From the NCBI GenBank assembly GCA_945893365.1, contig CAMDED010000001.1:62001-126000 (forward strand): DNA of 64,000 nucleotides. The letters run 5' to 3'. The notes beneath the pieces were generated by a model, which did no database searches, had not been told where the DNA came from, and saw only the letters and a list, made by a program, of their open reading frames with translations. This stretch comes from Candidatus Sulfopaludibacter sp. SbA3. GTDB taxonomy: Bacteria; Acidobacteriota; Terriglobia; Bryobacterales; Bryobacteraceae. Below, in pieces: positions 8,317-16,942 of this stretch (the stretch's first letter is position 1; every line of letters begins with the position of its first letter). Made by a program: the position numbers and the translations under genes.

Positions 8317-10560
8317 ATGGGCGCTTTGACTTGCATTAGCGACTATCTCAAGGCTTATGGAGCCGAACTGGGCCACAGAGTTGTCAATCAGTTTCCGCCG
8401 CTCCATCAACCCTCAGACCCGGTCTGGCCCGCGGTCAACGAACTGAAGCGGAATCCGTTTCCTGCCCAGGCGCTAGCGATCATGGGGATCGTCAAGCGAT
8501 GGCAGGAGGCGCGCTGCGCGGCCGCTGTGGCCGAATGCGGCACTGGCAAGACGCTCATCTCGTTGGGGAGTGTGTTCACGCACGCGCGTGGGAAGCGGTT
8601 CACGGCTCTGACTATGGTCCCGCCCCAGTTGGTTGAAAAATGGGCACGTGAATGTTTCTTGACGCTACCTGGCGTTCGGGTCTTCTTCATCGATGGCGTG
8701 CGAAACGGCGCTTCGTCAAACGGCTTCACGGGAGTAAACGAAGTGAAGTTCCGTAACGGACGAATCGTCAGGGAGGGACTGAAGACGACGTTGAGCGAGC
8801 TTCGGCTGGCGAAGCGCCACCGCTCGGCGCGGGCACGCTGGAACGCTAATGTTGGTGCTCCCTCGATCTTCGTCATATCGCGAGAGCGGGCCAAGCTCGG
8901 CTACTTCTGGCGCCACGCCTACGGAACACCCCATTCGGGGCCGTTTCACGGATGTGTCGTGAATCCGGATACGGGGAAACCGATTCTGACGTCGGACGAT
9001 CAACTACGCCGGGCGGACTTCCTAAAGGTGAAGCACTCGGAGCTGATTCTGCCGGACTCGCTGAAGGCGAGGCTTCCTTTCCATAGCGCGCTGTGGCAAG
9101 CCGACAATGCGAAGATCCCTCGCATGGCGCCGATGGAGTTTATCGGGCGGTATCTCGATGGGTTCTTTGACTACGGAATCGCCGATGAGGTCCATGAGCT
9201 CAAGGGCGAAACGGCGCAAGGCAATGCCCTGGGAACGATGGCGTCCGCCTGCGACCGCACAGTGATTCTTACTGGCACACTGTTGGGCGGCTACGCCGAC
9301 GACGTTTTCAACATCCTCTACCGGGTCGAACCCAAGCGGATGCGCGAGGAAGGATTCGATCACGGCGAGGCTGGCGTCCGACAGTTCGCCAGCGTGTACG
9401 GCGTGCTCGAAAAGGTTACGACCATCGAGGCCGCTGACAACGCCTGCTCGAAGGCCAAGGTGACGACGACCGTGAAGCGCCGGCCGGGCGCATCGCCGCT
9501 GCTCTTTGGCGGCTTCCTGATGAACTTGGCCGCGTTTGTTTCACTGGAAGACATCTCGGATGCGCTTCCGTCATACCAGGAAGAAGTGATTTCGGTCGAA
9601 TTGGATCCGGTGCTGAAAGAGGCATACGGACGGCTTGAGGATGATGTTCGGGAGGCACTGAGCCAGCATCGCGGCAATGCCTCGGTGATCAGTACCGCCA
9701 TGAACGCGCTTCTCCTTTATCCGGACCGGCCCTTTGGGCTGGGAACACTCTATGGCTTTGACCGGAATCCTGAGACAGGGGAGCGCGAACGATTCGTGAT
9801 TTCGGAGCCTGTGGATTTGGACCAGGAGTTCGTCTACGCGAAAGAGCGGCGGCTGATCGAAGAGATCAAACGCGAACTTGCGGTGGGCAGAAAGGTCCAC
9901 GTGTTCGCCGTCTATACGAGGAAGCGGGACGTGACGCGACGGCTCCAGCATCTTCTCTTGAAGGAAGGGATTCGCGTCGAGACACTGACCGCGGAAGTGC
10001 TGCCAGCCGAGCGCGAGGCCTGGTACGAGCGGCAACTTCGGAATGGCATGCAAGTCTGCCTCGCTCACCCAAAGCTGTGCAGCGTCGGCCTCGATTTACT
10101 GGACTTCCCGGTGCTGCTGTTCTACGAAACCGGGTACTCCACATACACGCTCCGTCAAGCCAGCAGACGGAGTTGGAGGATTGGGCAGAAGCGCCCGATT
10201 CGCGTCGGATTCCTGACCTACTCAGAGACGGCGCAGGAGTCGTGCTTACGGCTGATGGGAAAGAAACTGATGGCGTCGCTGCCGATGGAAGGCAAGCTCC
10301 ACGCTGATGGGCTTCAATCCATGGACGCGGACGACGACCTGCTCACCGCAATGGCCCGCGATCTCGTGACGCGGCAAGGCGTAGGCGAAGCCGCCGCGGA
10401 GGTTTGGAAGAACTTGTTGGGTCGACACAGAGGGCCAGTCGAGGTCACGGACGCAGCATTGCCGGTAGCCGCCGAAACGCTAGTTCAGGAAACTGACCCG
10501 CCGGAGATCGCGACGTGGATTCGACCGGCTGGGCCGGCGGTTCAGCTCTCCCTATTTTGA
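8317..10560 (+). CDS. SNF2-like superfamily 2 helicase
   Basis: A 747-aa helicase. Walker A is ECGTGKT (GTGKT at 75-79), Walker B is DEVH at 290-293, motif III-like VILTGT follows, and the C-terminal RecA domain ends with QASRRSWRIGQKRP, the arginine-finger motif VI of SNF2-like enzymes. A long insert with basic residues separates motifs Ia and II. It probably translocates on double-stranded DNA using ATP. The ATG follows AGAAGGAGTGTGCGCAC. Its neighbours (methylase upstream, Gp157-like protein downstream) suggest a DNA-processing set of the mobile element, possibly epigenetic or protective. Confidence 0.8.
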   Translation: MGALTCISDYLKAYGAELGHRVVNQFPPLHQPSDPVWPAVNELKRNPFPAQALAIMGIVKRWQEARCAAAVAECGTGKTLISLGSVFTHARGKRFTALTMVPPQLVEKWARECFLTLPGVRVFFIDGVRNGASSNGFTGVNEVKFRNGRIVREGLKTTLSELRLAKRHRSARARWNANVGAPSIFVISRERAKLGYFWRHAYGTPHSGPFHGCVVNPDTGKPILTSDDQLRRADFLKVKHSELILPDSLKARLPFHSALWQADNAKIPRMAPMEFIGRYLDGFFDYGIADEVHELKGETAQGNALGTMASACDRTVILTGTLLGGYADDVFNILYRVEPKRMREEGFDHGEAGVRQFASVYGVLEKVTTIEAADNACSKAKVTTTVKRRPGASPLLFGGFLMNLAAFVSLEDISDALPSYQEEVISVELDPVLKEAYGRLEDDVREALSQHRGNASVISTAMNALLLYPDRPFGLGTLYGFDRNPETGERERFVISEPVDLDQEFVYAKERRLIEEIKRELAVGRKVHVFAVYTRKRDVTRRLQHLLLKEGIRVETLTAEVLPAEREAWYERQLRNGMQVCLAHPKLCSVGLDLLDFPVLLFYETGYSTYTLRQASRRSWRIGQKRPIRVGFLTYSETAQESCLRLMGKKLMASLPMEGKLHADGLQSMDADDDLLTAMARDLVTRQGVGEAAAEVWKNLLGRHRGPVEVTDAALPVAAETLVQETDPPEIATWIRPAGPAVQLSLF

Positions 10561-10581
10561 AGTGCTTCCTGGAGGTGATCA

Positions 10582-11364
10582 ATGTCCGCATTGGCAATAG
10601 CGCCGGTTATACCGGGAACGGTCTCCGGCCTTTCGCGGCGACTCGCGGAGTTGCTCGAGCAGAGCGAATCAGAGGGTGTCCAGAGTCAACTTCCCGATGC
10701 GACACGAGAGCAGGCCACCGGTTTAGTGGAGGCGCTGCGCCGTCGCATAGTCCGCAAGCCCGACCGCGACCATCGTTCGCTCTTCGATCTCGACGACAGG
10801 CTGATTGAATTGATGGGGCTCGTCGAGGAAGCTGCGGACATTGGAGGCGAGATTTCGAAGGAACTGGCCGAAGAGATCGACACGTATCTGGAGGCCTACC
10901 GGCTCAAGGTGGATCGCATCGTCGGCTACTGGCGGTGGCAGCAATCGATTGCCGACATCAGTTCCAAGGAGGCGGAGAGACTGGCAGCGAGAAAGAAGGC
11001 GGCCGAGAATCGGGTGACCAGACTGAAGGGATTCCTGTTAGCCTTCATGATGGCCCGCGGGATCAAGAAGCTGGAAGGCGAGAAGAGCGACATCGGCATG
11101 CAGCGAAACAGCACTGCCTCTCTGGCTATCGACGATCCGCTCCAAATCGCAGAACACTTTTTCGAGCGGAACGTCCGCTTTAGCAAAACTGAATTGCAGG
11201 AGATCGTTTATCAACTGACCGAAGGAGAAGTGCGTCGGCGTTTGGAACTGGCCCTCCAGGACGGTTGGGAGGTGAACGGCGAAGCCATCCGCGCGGCGCT
11301 GGTGAACGGAGAGGCGATTGCAGGTGCGCGGCTGGTTACTGGCAGCCACGTCCGCGTCCGGTGA
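10582..11364 (+). CDS. Siphovirus Gp157-like protein
   Basis: A 260-aa protein whose central part (AEEIDTYLEAYRLKVDRI, then KEAERLAARKKAAENR and the LKGFLLAFMMARG helix) matches the Gp157 family of phage proteins. The long charged helices predict a coiled coil. In phages this family lies beside ssb and recombination genes. A GGAGGTGATCA sequence precedes the ATG. Here it is part of the element's DNA metabolism genes. Its biochemical role is not established. Confidence 0.75.
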   Translation: MSALAIAPVIPGTVSGLSRRLAELLEQSESEGVQSQLPDATREQATGLVEALRRRIVRKPDRDHRSLFDLDDRLIELMGLVEEAADIGGEISKELAEEIDTYLEAYRLKVDRIVGYWRWQQSIADISSKEAERLAARKKAAENRVTRLKGFLLAFMMARGIKKLEGEKSDIGMQRNSTASLAIDDPLQIAEHFFERNVRFSKTELQEIVYQLTEGEVRRRLELALQDGWEVNGEAIRAALVNGEAIAGARLVTGSHVRVR

Positions 11365-11434
11365 AAACACTAAGGTATGAAAGTTGGAGCACCACGTAGG
11401 ACGGGCTGGCTATTCTCAAGTAGGACGTTGGATC

Positions 11435-11986
11435 ATGTTCTTTTCTCCGGTTCATCTTCAGATCGCCGGTGTGATATTCACAGTGGCTCTGCTCGCACTG
11501 GCATGGGCAAATCGCGGCCGCCTTAATTCCATGGGGTTCGAGTTCCTTCATTGGAACCGGACCAGCGCCCGCGAGAACGGGGAGGCTCTGGCCTTCGGCG
11601 CGGTCTCTGGCTTGGCGGTAGCACTGCTATTCCAAGCGCTCTACAAAGGTACACCGTTCAAATGGCAGGATGCCTGGATCGGAATCACTCTCGGCCCGCT
11701 GATGGAAGAGACTATTTTTCGCGGGTACCTCTTCGGCCTCGCCGAGTGGGGTCTCCGGAAGCGAGTTCCCCAGGCAGGCTGGATTGCGGGGATCGCGATT
11801 GCGGCAGTATTCGCGCTCTGTCATCTTCTGAAACCCGGCATCACTGGTCCGCAGATCGGCGTGATCTTCGCAATGGGCGTCGTCTACGCCTGGCTGAGGA
11901 TCAAGTCGAATTCGACGACGTCGCCGTTCCTGGCGCACTCAGCGTACAACGCCGTCATTTTCATGGCGGCGGCGCTTCTCGCGTGA
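11435..11986 (+). CDS. CPBP-family intramembrane metalloprotease
   Basis: A polytopic membrane protein of 183 aa with the three hallmark motifs of CPBP/Rce1-type proteases: MEETIFRGYLFG (EExxxR), FALCHL with its histidine, and AHSAYN. Four or five hydrophobic helices are visible. The ATG at 11435 was preferred over a TTG at 11384, which lacks a ribosome-binding site. In bacteria such proteins process or protect against peptides (bacteriocin immunity) or act in stress signalling. A strong terminator follows 29 bp after the stop. Its substrate here is unknown. Confidence 0.8.
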   Translation: MFFSPVHLQIAGVIFTVALLALAWANRGRLNSMGFEFLHWNRTSARENGEALAFGAVSGLAVALLFQALYKGTPFKWQDAWIGITLGPLMEETIFRGYLFGLAEWGLRKRVPQAGWIAGIAIAAVFALCHLLKPGITGPQIGVIFAMGVVYAWLRIKSNSTTSPFLAHSAYNAVIFMAAALLA

Positions 11987-12014
11987 AGTAGATTCCAACA
12001 CATGTTCAGAACCT

Positions 12015-12045
12015 GGGGAGCCTTCGGGCTCCCCTTTTCGTTTTT
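12015..12045 (+). terminator. Rho-independent terminator
   Basis: An 8-bp perfect stem GGGGAGCC/GGCTCCCC closes a TTCG tetraloop and is followed by TTTTCGTTTTT. It ends transcription after the CPBP gene and separates it from the AAA operon, whose first ATG is 12 bases further on. Confidence 0.9.
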
Positions 12046-12056
12046 CAGGAGACTCA

Positions 12057-13568
12057 ATGATTCGATCCACAGAAGACTTTCGCAGCCTGCTCAAGGCGGC
12101 TCGCCGGGCCGGTACTCCGCTGCTTGCCGTCAGGACGGCTGATCCGGCCAGTGCGATGGCTCAGGTTTCGGCAAGCCTTTGCGGCAAGACCGAAGTTCCC
12201 GTGTTCGCCTGGGACATCATGGTCGGCATAACCGCACGCAACAAGGCAGCCAAAGAAGCCGCGGCCCACGTATTTGGCGAGAAGGCTGCTGTCGCCGGTC
12301 CGGCGGATGTACTGTTGGCCCTTCACAAGGGCGCCACGGTGAAACAGTTTGCGGACGCCATTGTGTTCTTCAACAACCCGCAGCGCATCTGGGAACAGGT
12401 CGACATCGTGCAGGGCGTCTGGAATCTCCGTGACGCATTCAAGGTTGGCGGTCAGATGCTCGTGCTGGTGACGACTCCGGGCTCGGTGCTACCGGTGGAG
12501 TTGCAGAACGACGTAATGGTTATTGACGAGCCACTGCCATCGGCAGACGATCTGCGCGAAATCATTCCCGGCATGTTCGAGTCAGCCGAGCTGGCTCCAC
12601 CTGACGGGACGGTCGTGGATCAAGCCGTCGATGCTTTGGTGGGACTCGCGGCCTTTCCGGCGGAGCAAGCGCTGGCAATGTCGCTGTCGAAGAAAGGTCT
12701 GGATGTCGAGCGTTTATGGGAGCGAAAGCGCCAGGCCGTGGAACAGGCACCGGGCTTGACCATCTGGCGCGGCGGCGAAACGTTCACGGACATTGGCGGT
12801 TGCGACAACATCAAAAGGTTTCTTAGCGCCGTGCTCACGGGCCAGGAATCTCCGCGTGTCGTGGTGTTTGTCGACGAGATCGAGAAGGCGTTCGCCGGCA
12901 CTGGCACCGACACGTCCGGTGTGAAGACCGAGATGACCGGGACGATGCTCGGGTGGATGCAGGACCGCGGGGCGGACGGCATCATCGCTATAGGCCCTCC
13001 GGGGGCGGCGAAGTCGATGATCGCGAAAGCCGCGGGTAACACGGCCGGGATTCCCACCGTCGCGTTCGATCTTTCGGCAATGCAGAGTTCGCTGGTGGGC
13101 GGCTCAGGTGAGCGCCTCCGCGCAGCGCTTCAAGTCGTCGATGCGATTGCCCAGGGAAAGAGCCTGTGGATCGCAACTTGTAATTCGATCACGAGCCTGC
13201 CCCCGGAGTTGCGACGCCGGTTCACTTTGGGGACGTTCTTCTTCGATCTGCCGTCAGCCGAGGAGCGTGAGGCGATCTGGAAGATCTACCGCGCGAAATG
13301 GAACGTTGATGGAGAACGGCCAAACGACGAAGGCTGGACCGGTGCTGAGATCAGGGAATGTTGCCGCAAGGCGTGGCGGCTGAATCTGTCATTGAGGGAA
13401 TCGGCCGAGTACATCGTTCCGGTTTCGAGATCGGCGGCGGATCAAATCGAAGCACTGCGCCGGCAGGCATCTGGGCGATTCTTGAGCGCAGCGCGACCGG
13501 GAGTATTTTCGACCGAATCAGACAGCCCTGCTGCGTCTGGGAGACGGGCATTTCGAGAAACGGAATAG
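12057..13568 (+). CDS. Ycf46-like AAA ATPase with permuted Walker motifs
   Basis: A 503-aa AAA-type protein. The N-terminal 230 residues resemble the N-domain of Ycf46-like proteins. DIGGCDNIKRFL at 245-256 opens the ATPase region. The Walker B strand VVVFVDEIEKAF (D273, E274) comes before the Walker A loop GPPGAAKS (313-320). A sensor-1-like IATCNS (372-377) and an arginine-finger-like RRR (386-388) then follow only 52 residues after Walker A, too few to contain another Walker B. All pieces of a AAA core are present, but in a permuted order. ATP hydrolysis is likely but untested. It heads an operon with DUF1257- and DUF2997-like genes, an association also made by Ycf46 and Ycf35 in cyanobacteria and plastids. 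TCAGGAGACTCA precedes the ATG. Confidence 0.75.
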   Translation: MIRSTEDFRSLLKAARRAGTPLLAVRTADPASAMAQVSASLCGKTEVPVFAWDIMVGITARNKAAKEAAAHVFGEKAAVAGPADVLLALHKGATVKQFADAIVFFNNPQRIWEQVDIVQGVWNLRDAFKVGGQMLVLVTTPGSVLPVELQNDVMVIDEPLPSADDLREIIPGMFESAELAPPDGTVVDQAVDALVGLAAFPAEQALAMSLSKKGLDVERLWERKRQAVEQAPGLTIWRGGETFTDIGGCDNIKRFLSAVLTGQESPRVVVFVDEIEKAFAGTGTDTSGVKTEMTGTMLGWMQDRGADGIIAIGPPGAAKSMIAKAAGNTAGIPTVAFDLSAMQSSLVGGSGERLRAALQVVDAIAQGKSLWIATCNSITSLPPELRRRFTLGTFFFDLPSAEEREAIWKIYRAKWNVDGERPNDEGWTGAEIRECCRKAWRLNLSLRESAEYIVPVSRSAADQIEALRRQASGRFLSAARPGVFSTESDSPAASGRRAFRETE

Positions 13569-13577
13569 AGAGGAATC

Positions 13578-13994
13578 ATGAGCCAATACGAGGAACTCAC
13601 CACAACCATGACCGACCAGCAATACCTGGTCGAGGCGCTGACGGAGATGGGCTACAAGCCCGAAGTACAAACAGGGGGAACGGCCTTACGAGGGTACGGC
13701 GGGGTCAGTTGGAACAGACCAGTCCAGGTCACAATCCCGAGGGAGCAGCTTCGCGGCGCCTTGGCGCCCGTCGGCTTCGGTCGGGACGAAGCAGGAGTTT
13801 TTCAGGCCGTCATTGATGACCTAGACCGGAAGTGCAGCGGGTTCGACGAAAGCTGGCTTGGCCGAGTCGCGCAGGCCTACAAAGAGCGGCAGACCATGGC
13901 GGTGGCCAAGACCAAAGGCTACGTGTTCCGGGGCCGCGAAATAGTTCAAACGCCGCAAGGACCAAAGGTGCAGTTGCGTTTCGCTGTTCGCTAA
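13578..13994 (+). CDS. DUF1257 (Ycf35-like) protein
   Basis: A 138-aa protein with the DUF1257 pattern: an N-terminal TTTMTDQQYLVEALTEMGY helix, then ALRGYGG, and a C-terminal QAYKERQTM...GY segment. Ycf35 of cyanobacteria and algal plastids belongs here. AGAGAGGAATC precedes the ATG, nine bases after the AAA gene. Function of the family is unknown; it is repeatedly found next to Ycf46-like AAA proteins, which suggests a partnership. Confidence 0.7.
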   Translation: MSQYEELTTTMTDQQYLVEALTEMGYKPEVQTGGTALRGYGGVSWNRPVQVTIPREQLRGALAPVGFGRDEAGVFQAVIDDLDRKCSGFDESWLGRVAQAYKERQTMAVAKTKGYVFRGREIVQTPQGPKVQLRFAVR

Positions 13995-14016
13995 CGAAGG
14001 GGCGAGGAGAACCATC

Positions 14017-14211
14017 ATGCAGGAAAAACTCATCACCGTCGAAATAGACGAAAACGGAAACAGCTCTATTGACCTCGAAGGTTTTCAAGGTCAGGGATGT
14101 GGCGATGTCGCGAAGGATTTCCGTGGCGGCGACTCCGTCACCCAGTCCAGCAAGAAACGTGAATTCTACGCCCAGGCGGCTGCCGTGAAGCTGTCGCAGC
14201 AGCAAACGTAG
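14017..14211 (+). CDS. DUF2997-like small protein, 64 aa
   Basis: A small acidic protein: KLITVEIDENGNSSIDLEGF, then GQGC and KKREFY near the end, matching the general plan of DUF2997 (beta hairpin, G-x-x-C, C-terminal EYY-like). The ATG follows GAGGAGAACCATC. DUF1257 and DUF2997 genes tend to be neighbours, which supports both calls. It might be a substrate or adaptor for the AAA protein or the radical-SAM protein, but this is inference. Confidence 0.65.
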   Translation: MQEKLITVEIDENGNSSIDLEGFQGQGCGDVAKDFRGGDSVTQSSKKREFYAQAAAVKLSQQQT

Positions 14212-14240
14212 TATGCAGTTCAGCCGAGGGAGAACATGTT

Positions 14241-14666
14241 ATGGGAGATCGCGCGTACGTGGAGATCGTGTGCCGTGAAAAAGACGAGCCGCTGTTTGAG
14301 GCTCTCGGGTTCATGAAAGAGTTCCGTCATGCGTTGCCTGCCAACGTGGTGACGATGGCGGATGCAGAAGCATCCGAAGGGGCCACTACCGAGCTTCAGG
14401 CTCTCGCCGAGAAAGGCATCGTATTCCGTGGTTGGCACGATGCCGGTGGAGGTTATGACGGAGCTTGCTTCGCCAGTGCCGGCGGAAAGTACCACGAGGT
14501 GCCGCGGCTCAATCACAGCGACCTGCCTTGTATCGAAGTTCACGTAGACGGAACGGTCGACGCCGATCAATTGTTGGCTGCCTCCGAATTCCTGAAAGCA
14601 TCCGACCGGGCTGGTGAAACGTTGGGTTTTCCTTCGGGAATCGAACAGGAGGACGAAGCGCCATGA
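14241..14666 (+). CDS. Hypothetical protein, 141 aa
   Basis: Not recognised. The ATG follows GAGGGAGAACATGTT. The protein is soluble, with a glycine-rich turn (GWHDAGGGYDGAC) in the centre and an acidic C-terminus. Its stop codon overlaps the next start as ATGA, so it is certainly part of the operon. The lone cysteine after the glycine turn might be relevant to the downstream iron-sulphur protein, but that is speculation. Confidence 0.55.
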   Translation: MGDRAYVEIVCREKDEPLFEALGFMKEFRHALPANVVTMADAEASEGATTELQALAEKGIVFRGWHDAGGGYDGACFASAGGKYHEVPRLNHSDLPCIEVHVDGTVDADQLLAASEFLKASDRAGETLGFPSGIEQEDEAP

Positions 14667-15085
14667 AAACGGTCTTGCAGATCGTCGAAGAGGCTGGTGG
14701 CCTTGATACCTTCACCTGGACGCGGATCGAGAATCCGCCGTTCATGCTTCTTGTGATCGAGTCGCTTGGTGAGCCGGGTCCAAACGGCCACCGCGCATTG
14801 TCGATTGCCCACTACGGAGAGCAGAATGGCGATGCCATGAGGGATCCGGAGATCTGCGCCGAGGTTGTTGTGGAGAACGGGGCAGCAAAGCTCTGGCCGT
14901 ACTACTTCAGAAATGACTACGCGGGCGTGGAACGATGGAACCGCCGGCAAGAGGCCGACGGGTCGATGACCTGCCGGCCCCGCGAGACACACGACCTCGA
15001 AAGCTTCATGGAGATGTGGGACGCGAACATTCATGACCAGGGCTTCCTCGAAGCATTTCAGCGAACTGCGGGGCAGCGATGCTGA
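14663..15085 (+). CDS. Hypothetical protein, 140 aa (possibly DUF6908-like)
   Basis: A soluble alpha/beta protein. The ending FMEMWDANIHDQGFLEAF recalls DUF6908 proteins of mobile elements, but I am unsure. Its start overlaps the preceding stop as ATGA, and the next gene begins inside its last codons, indicating strict translational coupling with the radical-SAM protein. Confidence 0.5.
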   Translation: MKTVLQIVEEAGGLDTFTWTRIENPPFMLLVIESLGEPGPNGHRALSIAHYGEQNGDAMRDPEICAEVVVENGAAKLWPYYFRNDYAGVERWNRRQEADGSMTCRPRETHDLESFMEMWDANIHDQGFLEAFQRTAGQRC

Positions 15086-15681
15086 TTCATGGGTTTGTCG
15101 CCCACAGCCAGGTGAACGGACCCGGCGTGCGCGCGGTCGTCTACTTTCAAGGATGCAATCTGGGTTGCGCAAGTTGCTGGAACCCAGGAACGCATGCGTT
15201 CACTGGTCTACCGCGTGAGGCCGAGGATGTCGCCGAGCAGATCGCAGCCGCACACCGGACGCACGACATCGATGGCGTCACATTTTCGGGTGGCGAGCCC
15301 ATGCAGCAGGCCTCGGATCTGCTGGGCCTAATACAGTTTCTGAAACGTGCGCGGCCTGAACTCAGCATTGGCATGTATTCCGGCTACACGGAACGTGAAC
15401 TTGACAGTGGCCGCTTCTGGACCCGCTACAGAATCGCGCAAGAAGCACGGCGTCGCGTCTGGGCTGACATCAAACAAGACCTCGACTTTGCCGTGCTCGG
15501 GCGATTCGTCGCTGCGCGGCCGAGCATGCTCCCGCTGCGAACCAGCGCCAATCAGGTCTTACGGCTCTTCAGCGACCGCTACCGCAAGGAGCATTTTAAG
15601 CCCTTGGAATTCGAGGTTCATATCGAAGCCCAAGGTTTCGTGCAGATTACCGGCTTCCCGCTTGCAGGCTTGCCTCTCTAG
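15079..15681 (+). CDS. Radical-SAM 4Fe-4S activase-like protein
   Basis: A 200-aa protein with the CxxxCxxC iron-sulphur motif at C26, C30 and C33 (GCNLGCASC), preceded by NGPGVRAVVYFQG, and a GGEP SAM-binding motif near 73-76. This is the small NrdG/pyruvate-formate-lyase-activase type with a single cluster and no extra domain. Members make a 5'-deoxyadenosyl radical, often to install a glycyl radical on a partner. No obvious glycyl-radical enzyme lies in the window, so the substrate may be one of the operon proteins. It is the last gene before a probable terminator. Confidence 0.85.
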   Translation: MLIHGFVAHSQVNGPGVRAVVYFQGCNLGCASCWNPGTHAFTGLPREAEDVAEQIAAAHRTHDIDGVTFSGGEPMQQASDLLGLIQFLKRARPELSIGMYSGYTERELDSGRFWTRYRIAQEARRRVWADIKQDLDFAVLGRFVAARPSMLPLRTSANQVLRLFSDRYRKEHFKPLEFEVHIEAQGFVQITGFPLAGLPL

Positions 15682-15684
15682 CGA

Positions 15685-15717
15685 GGCCGGCTCCTTCACT
15701 CATCCGGCCGCCGTTTT
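15685..15717 (+). terminator. Probable terminator
   Basis: GGCCGG and CCGGCC form a 6-bp stem around a 13-base loop, followed after a few bases by TTTTT. It is weaker than the one at 12015 but sits directly after the radical-SAM stop and would close that operon. Confidence 0.5.
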
Positions 15718-15771
15718 TCACGGACGGTCCTGTCCTATTTCAATCCAAGTCAATTCAGGAGGTACTCTACG

Positions 15772-16776
15772 ATGGCGACTCAAGTAACTCTCTTTCCGTT
15801 CACCGGCCAGCCCGCGCCAGTCGGCGGCGAGCCAACGAACAACGACAACAACGGAGCTGGGCCGGTTCGCGTTGTGATCCAGGACCCGGGCGTGGATCTG
15901 GCCAAGAAAACCGTCTGCATCAAGATGCGTCTGTCCACGATGGGCAACACCCGCAAGGTCTCGACGTCACAGATCGAGGCGGATGCCGACAAGGACCTGT
16001 TGCGAGTATCGAAGCATCTGCTGGATTCAGCGGAGTTGAAGGCGATCGGCCGCTTCGACGGCGAGATCCGCCGGTTTCTCTACAACATCTGCCTGCCCTT
16101 CGAAATCGGCATTCACCTGCTGCCTATCGCAGCGCTCGAAACCGTTGAGGATCGCTTGCAGAAGTTCGCCATTGACCGTCAGGCTCTGGTGACCGCTTTC
16201 CTCTCCGTATACCCCAGCCTGTGTCAGGACGCGGCCAAACGTCTGCGCGGTTTGTACAACCCCGCCGACTACCCTCCCATCGACGAAGTCACCCGCGAGT
16301 TCGGGCTCTCATGGCAGTACGTGAGTTTCGGCGTGCCTGACCAACTGAAGGGCATCTCTCAGGAGGTGTGGGAGCAGGAGCGTGACAAGGCCGCCCAGCG
16401 GATGGCGGAGGCGTCGTCCGAGATCCAGCAAGTGTTGCGGCAATCGATGGCCGACCTAGTCGCGCACATGGCCGAGCGGCTGAAGGATGGCGCGGACGGC
16501 AAGCCGCTGAAGTTCAAGCAATCGACCGTATCGAATCTGGTAGAGTTCCTGTCGAATTTCTCATTCCGCAACGTGACCGACGACCGGCAGCTGCAGGACC
16601 TGGTGGGCCGGGCCCGGGATCTGCTCCAAGGTGTTGCGGCCGATGATCTGCGGTCCAATGGCGACATGCGAACGCGCGTGCAACAGGGCATGGCCGCACT
16701 CGCGGCGGACCTCGACGGCATGATGGTAAAGGCGGGTGGGCGCAAAATGCGACTCGCTGAGGAGGAGCCCGTCTAG
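15772..16776 (+). CDS. Unknown element protein, 334 aa (weak DUF3150 resemblance)
   Basis: A soluble, mostly helical protein. After a low-complexity N-terminus there is a region with GRFDGEIRRFLYNICLPFE and a long charged helical half (EVWEQERDKAAQRMAEASSE) that should form coiled coil. The layout is like DUF3150 proteins of phages and plasmids, but no diagnostic motif is seen. An excellent AGGAGG precedes the ATG by 11 bases, and it lies behind a terminator, so it probably has its own promoter and is well expressed. Confidence 0.55.
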   Translation: MATQVTLFPFTGQPAPVGGEPTNNDNNGAGPVRVVIQDPGVDLAKKTVCIKMRLSTMGNTRKVSTSQIEADADKDLLRVSKHLLDSAELKAIGRFDGEIRRFLYNICLPFEIGIHLLPIAALETVEDRLQKFAIDRQALVTAFLSVYPSLCQDAAKRLRGLYNPADYPPIDEVTREFGLSWQYVSFGVPDQLKGISQEVWEQERDKAAQRMAEASSEIQQVLRQSMADLVAHMAERLKDGADGKPLKFKQSTVSNLVEFLSNFSFRNVTDDRQLQDLVGRARDLLQGVAADDLRSNGDMRTRVQQGMAALAADLDGMMVKAGGRKMRLAEEEPV

Positions 16777-16942
16777 CCGCCTCCGCGTTCCAAGAATCCG
16801 CTCTTTGGCCGTTTCCATCTATAAGAAAGACGGTACGCGGCGAAGTTTTGGCATGGCCATTGACGCCCGAAGCGACGCCCGCAAAGAACTCGGTGTTGTG
16901 CCGAAGACCGTGACGCGATAGGCTGGCCGGAGGAGTGTCGGG

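Noticed and set aside
16736-16921. Small plus-strand frame before acpS
   Set aside because: The stretch from about 16805 could give a 39-residue basic peptide, but there is no good start or ribosome-binding site.
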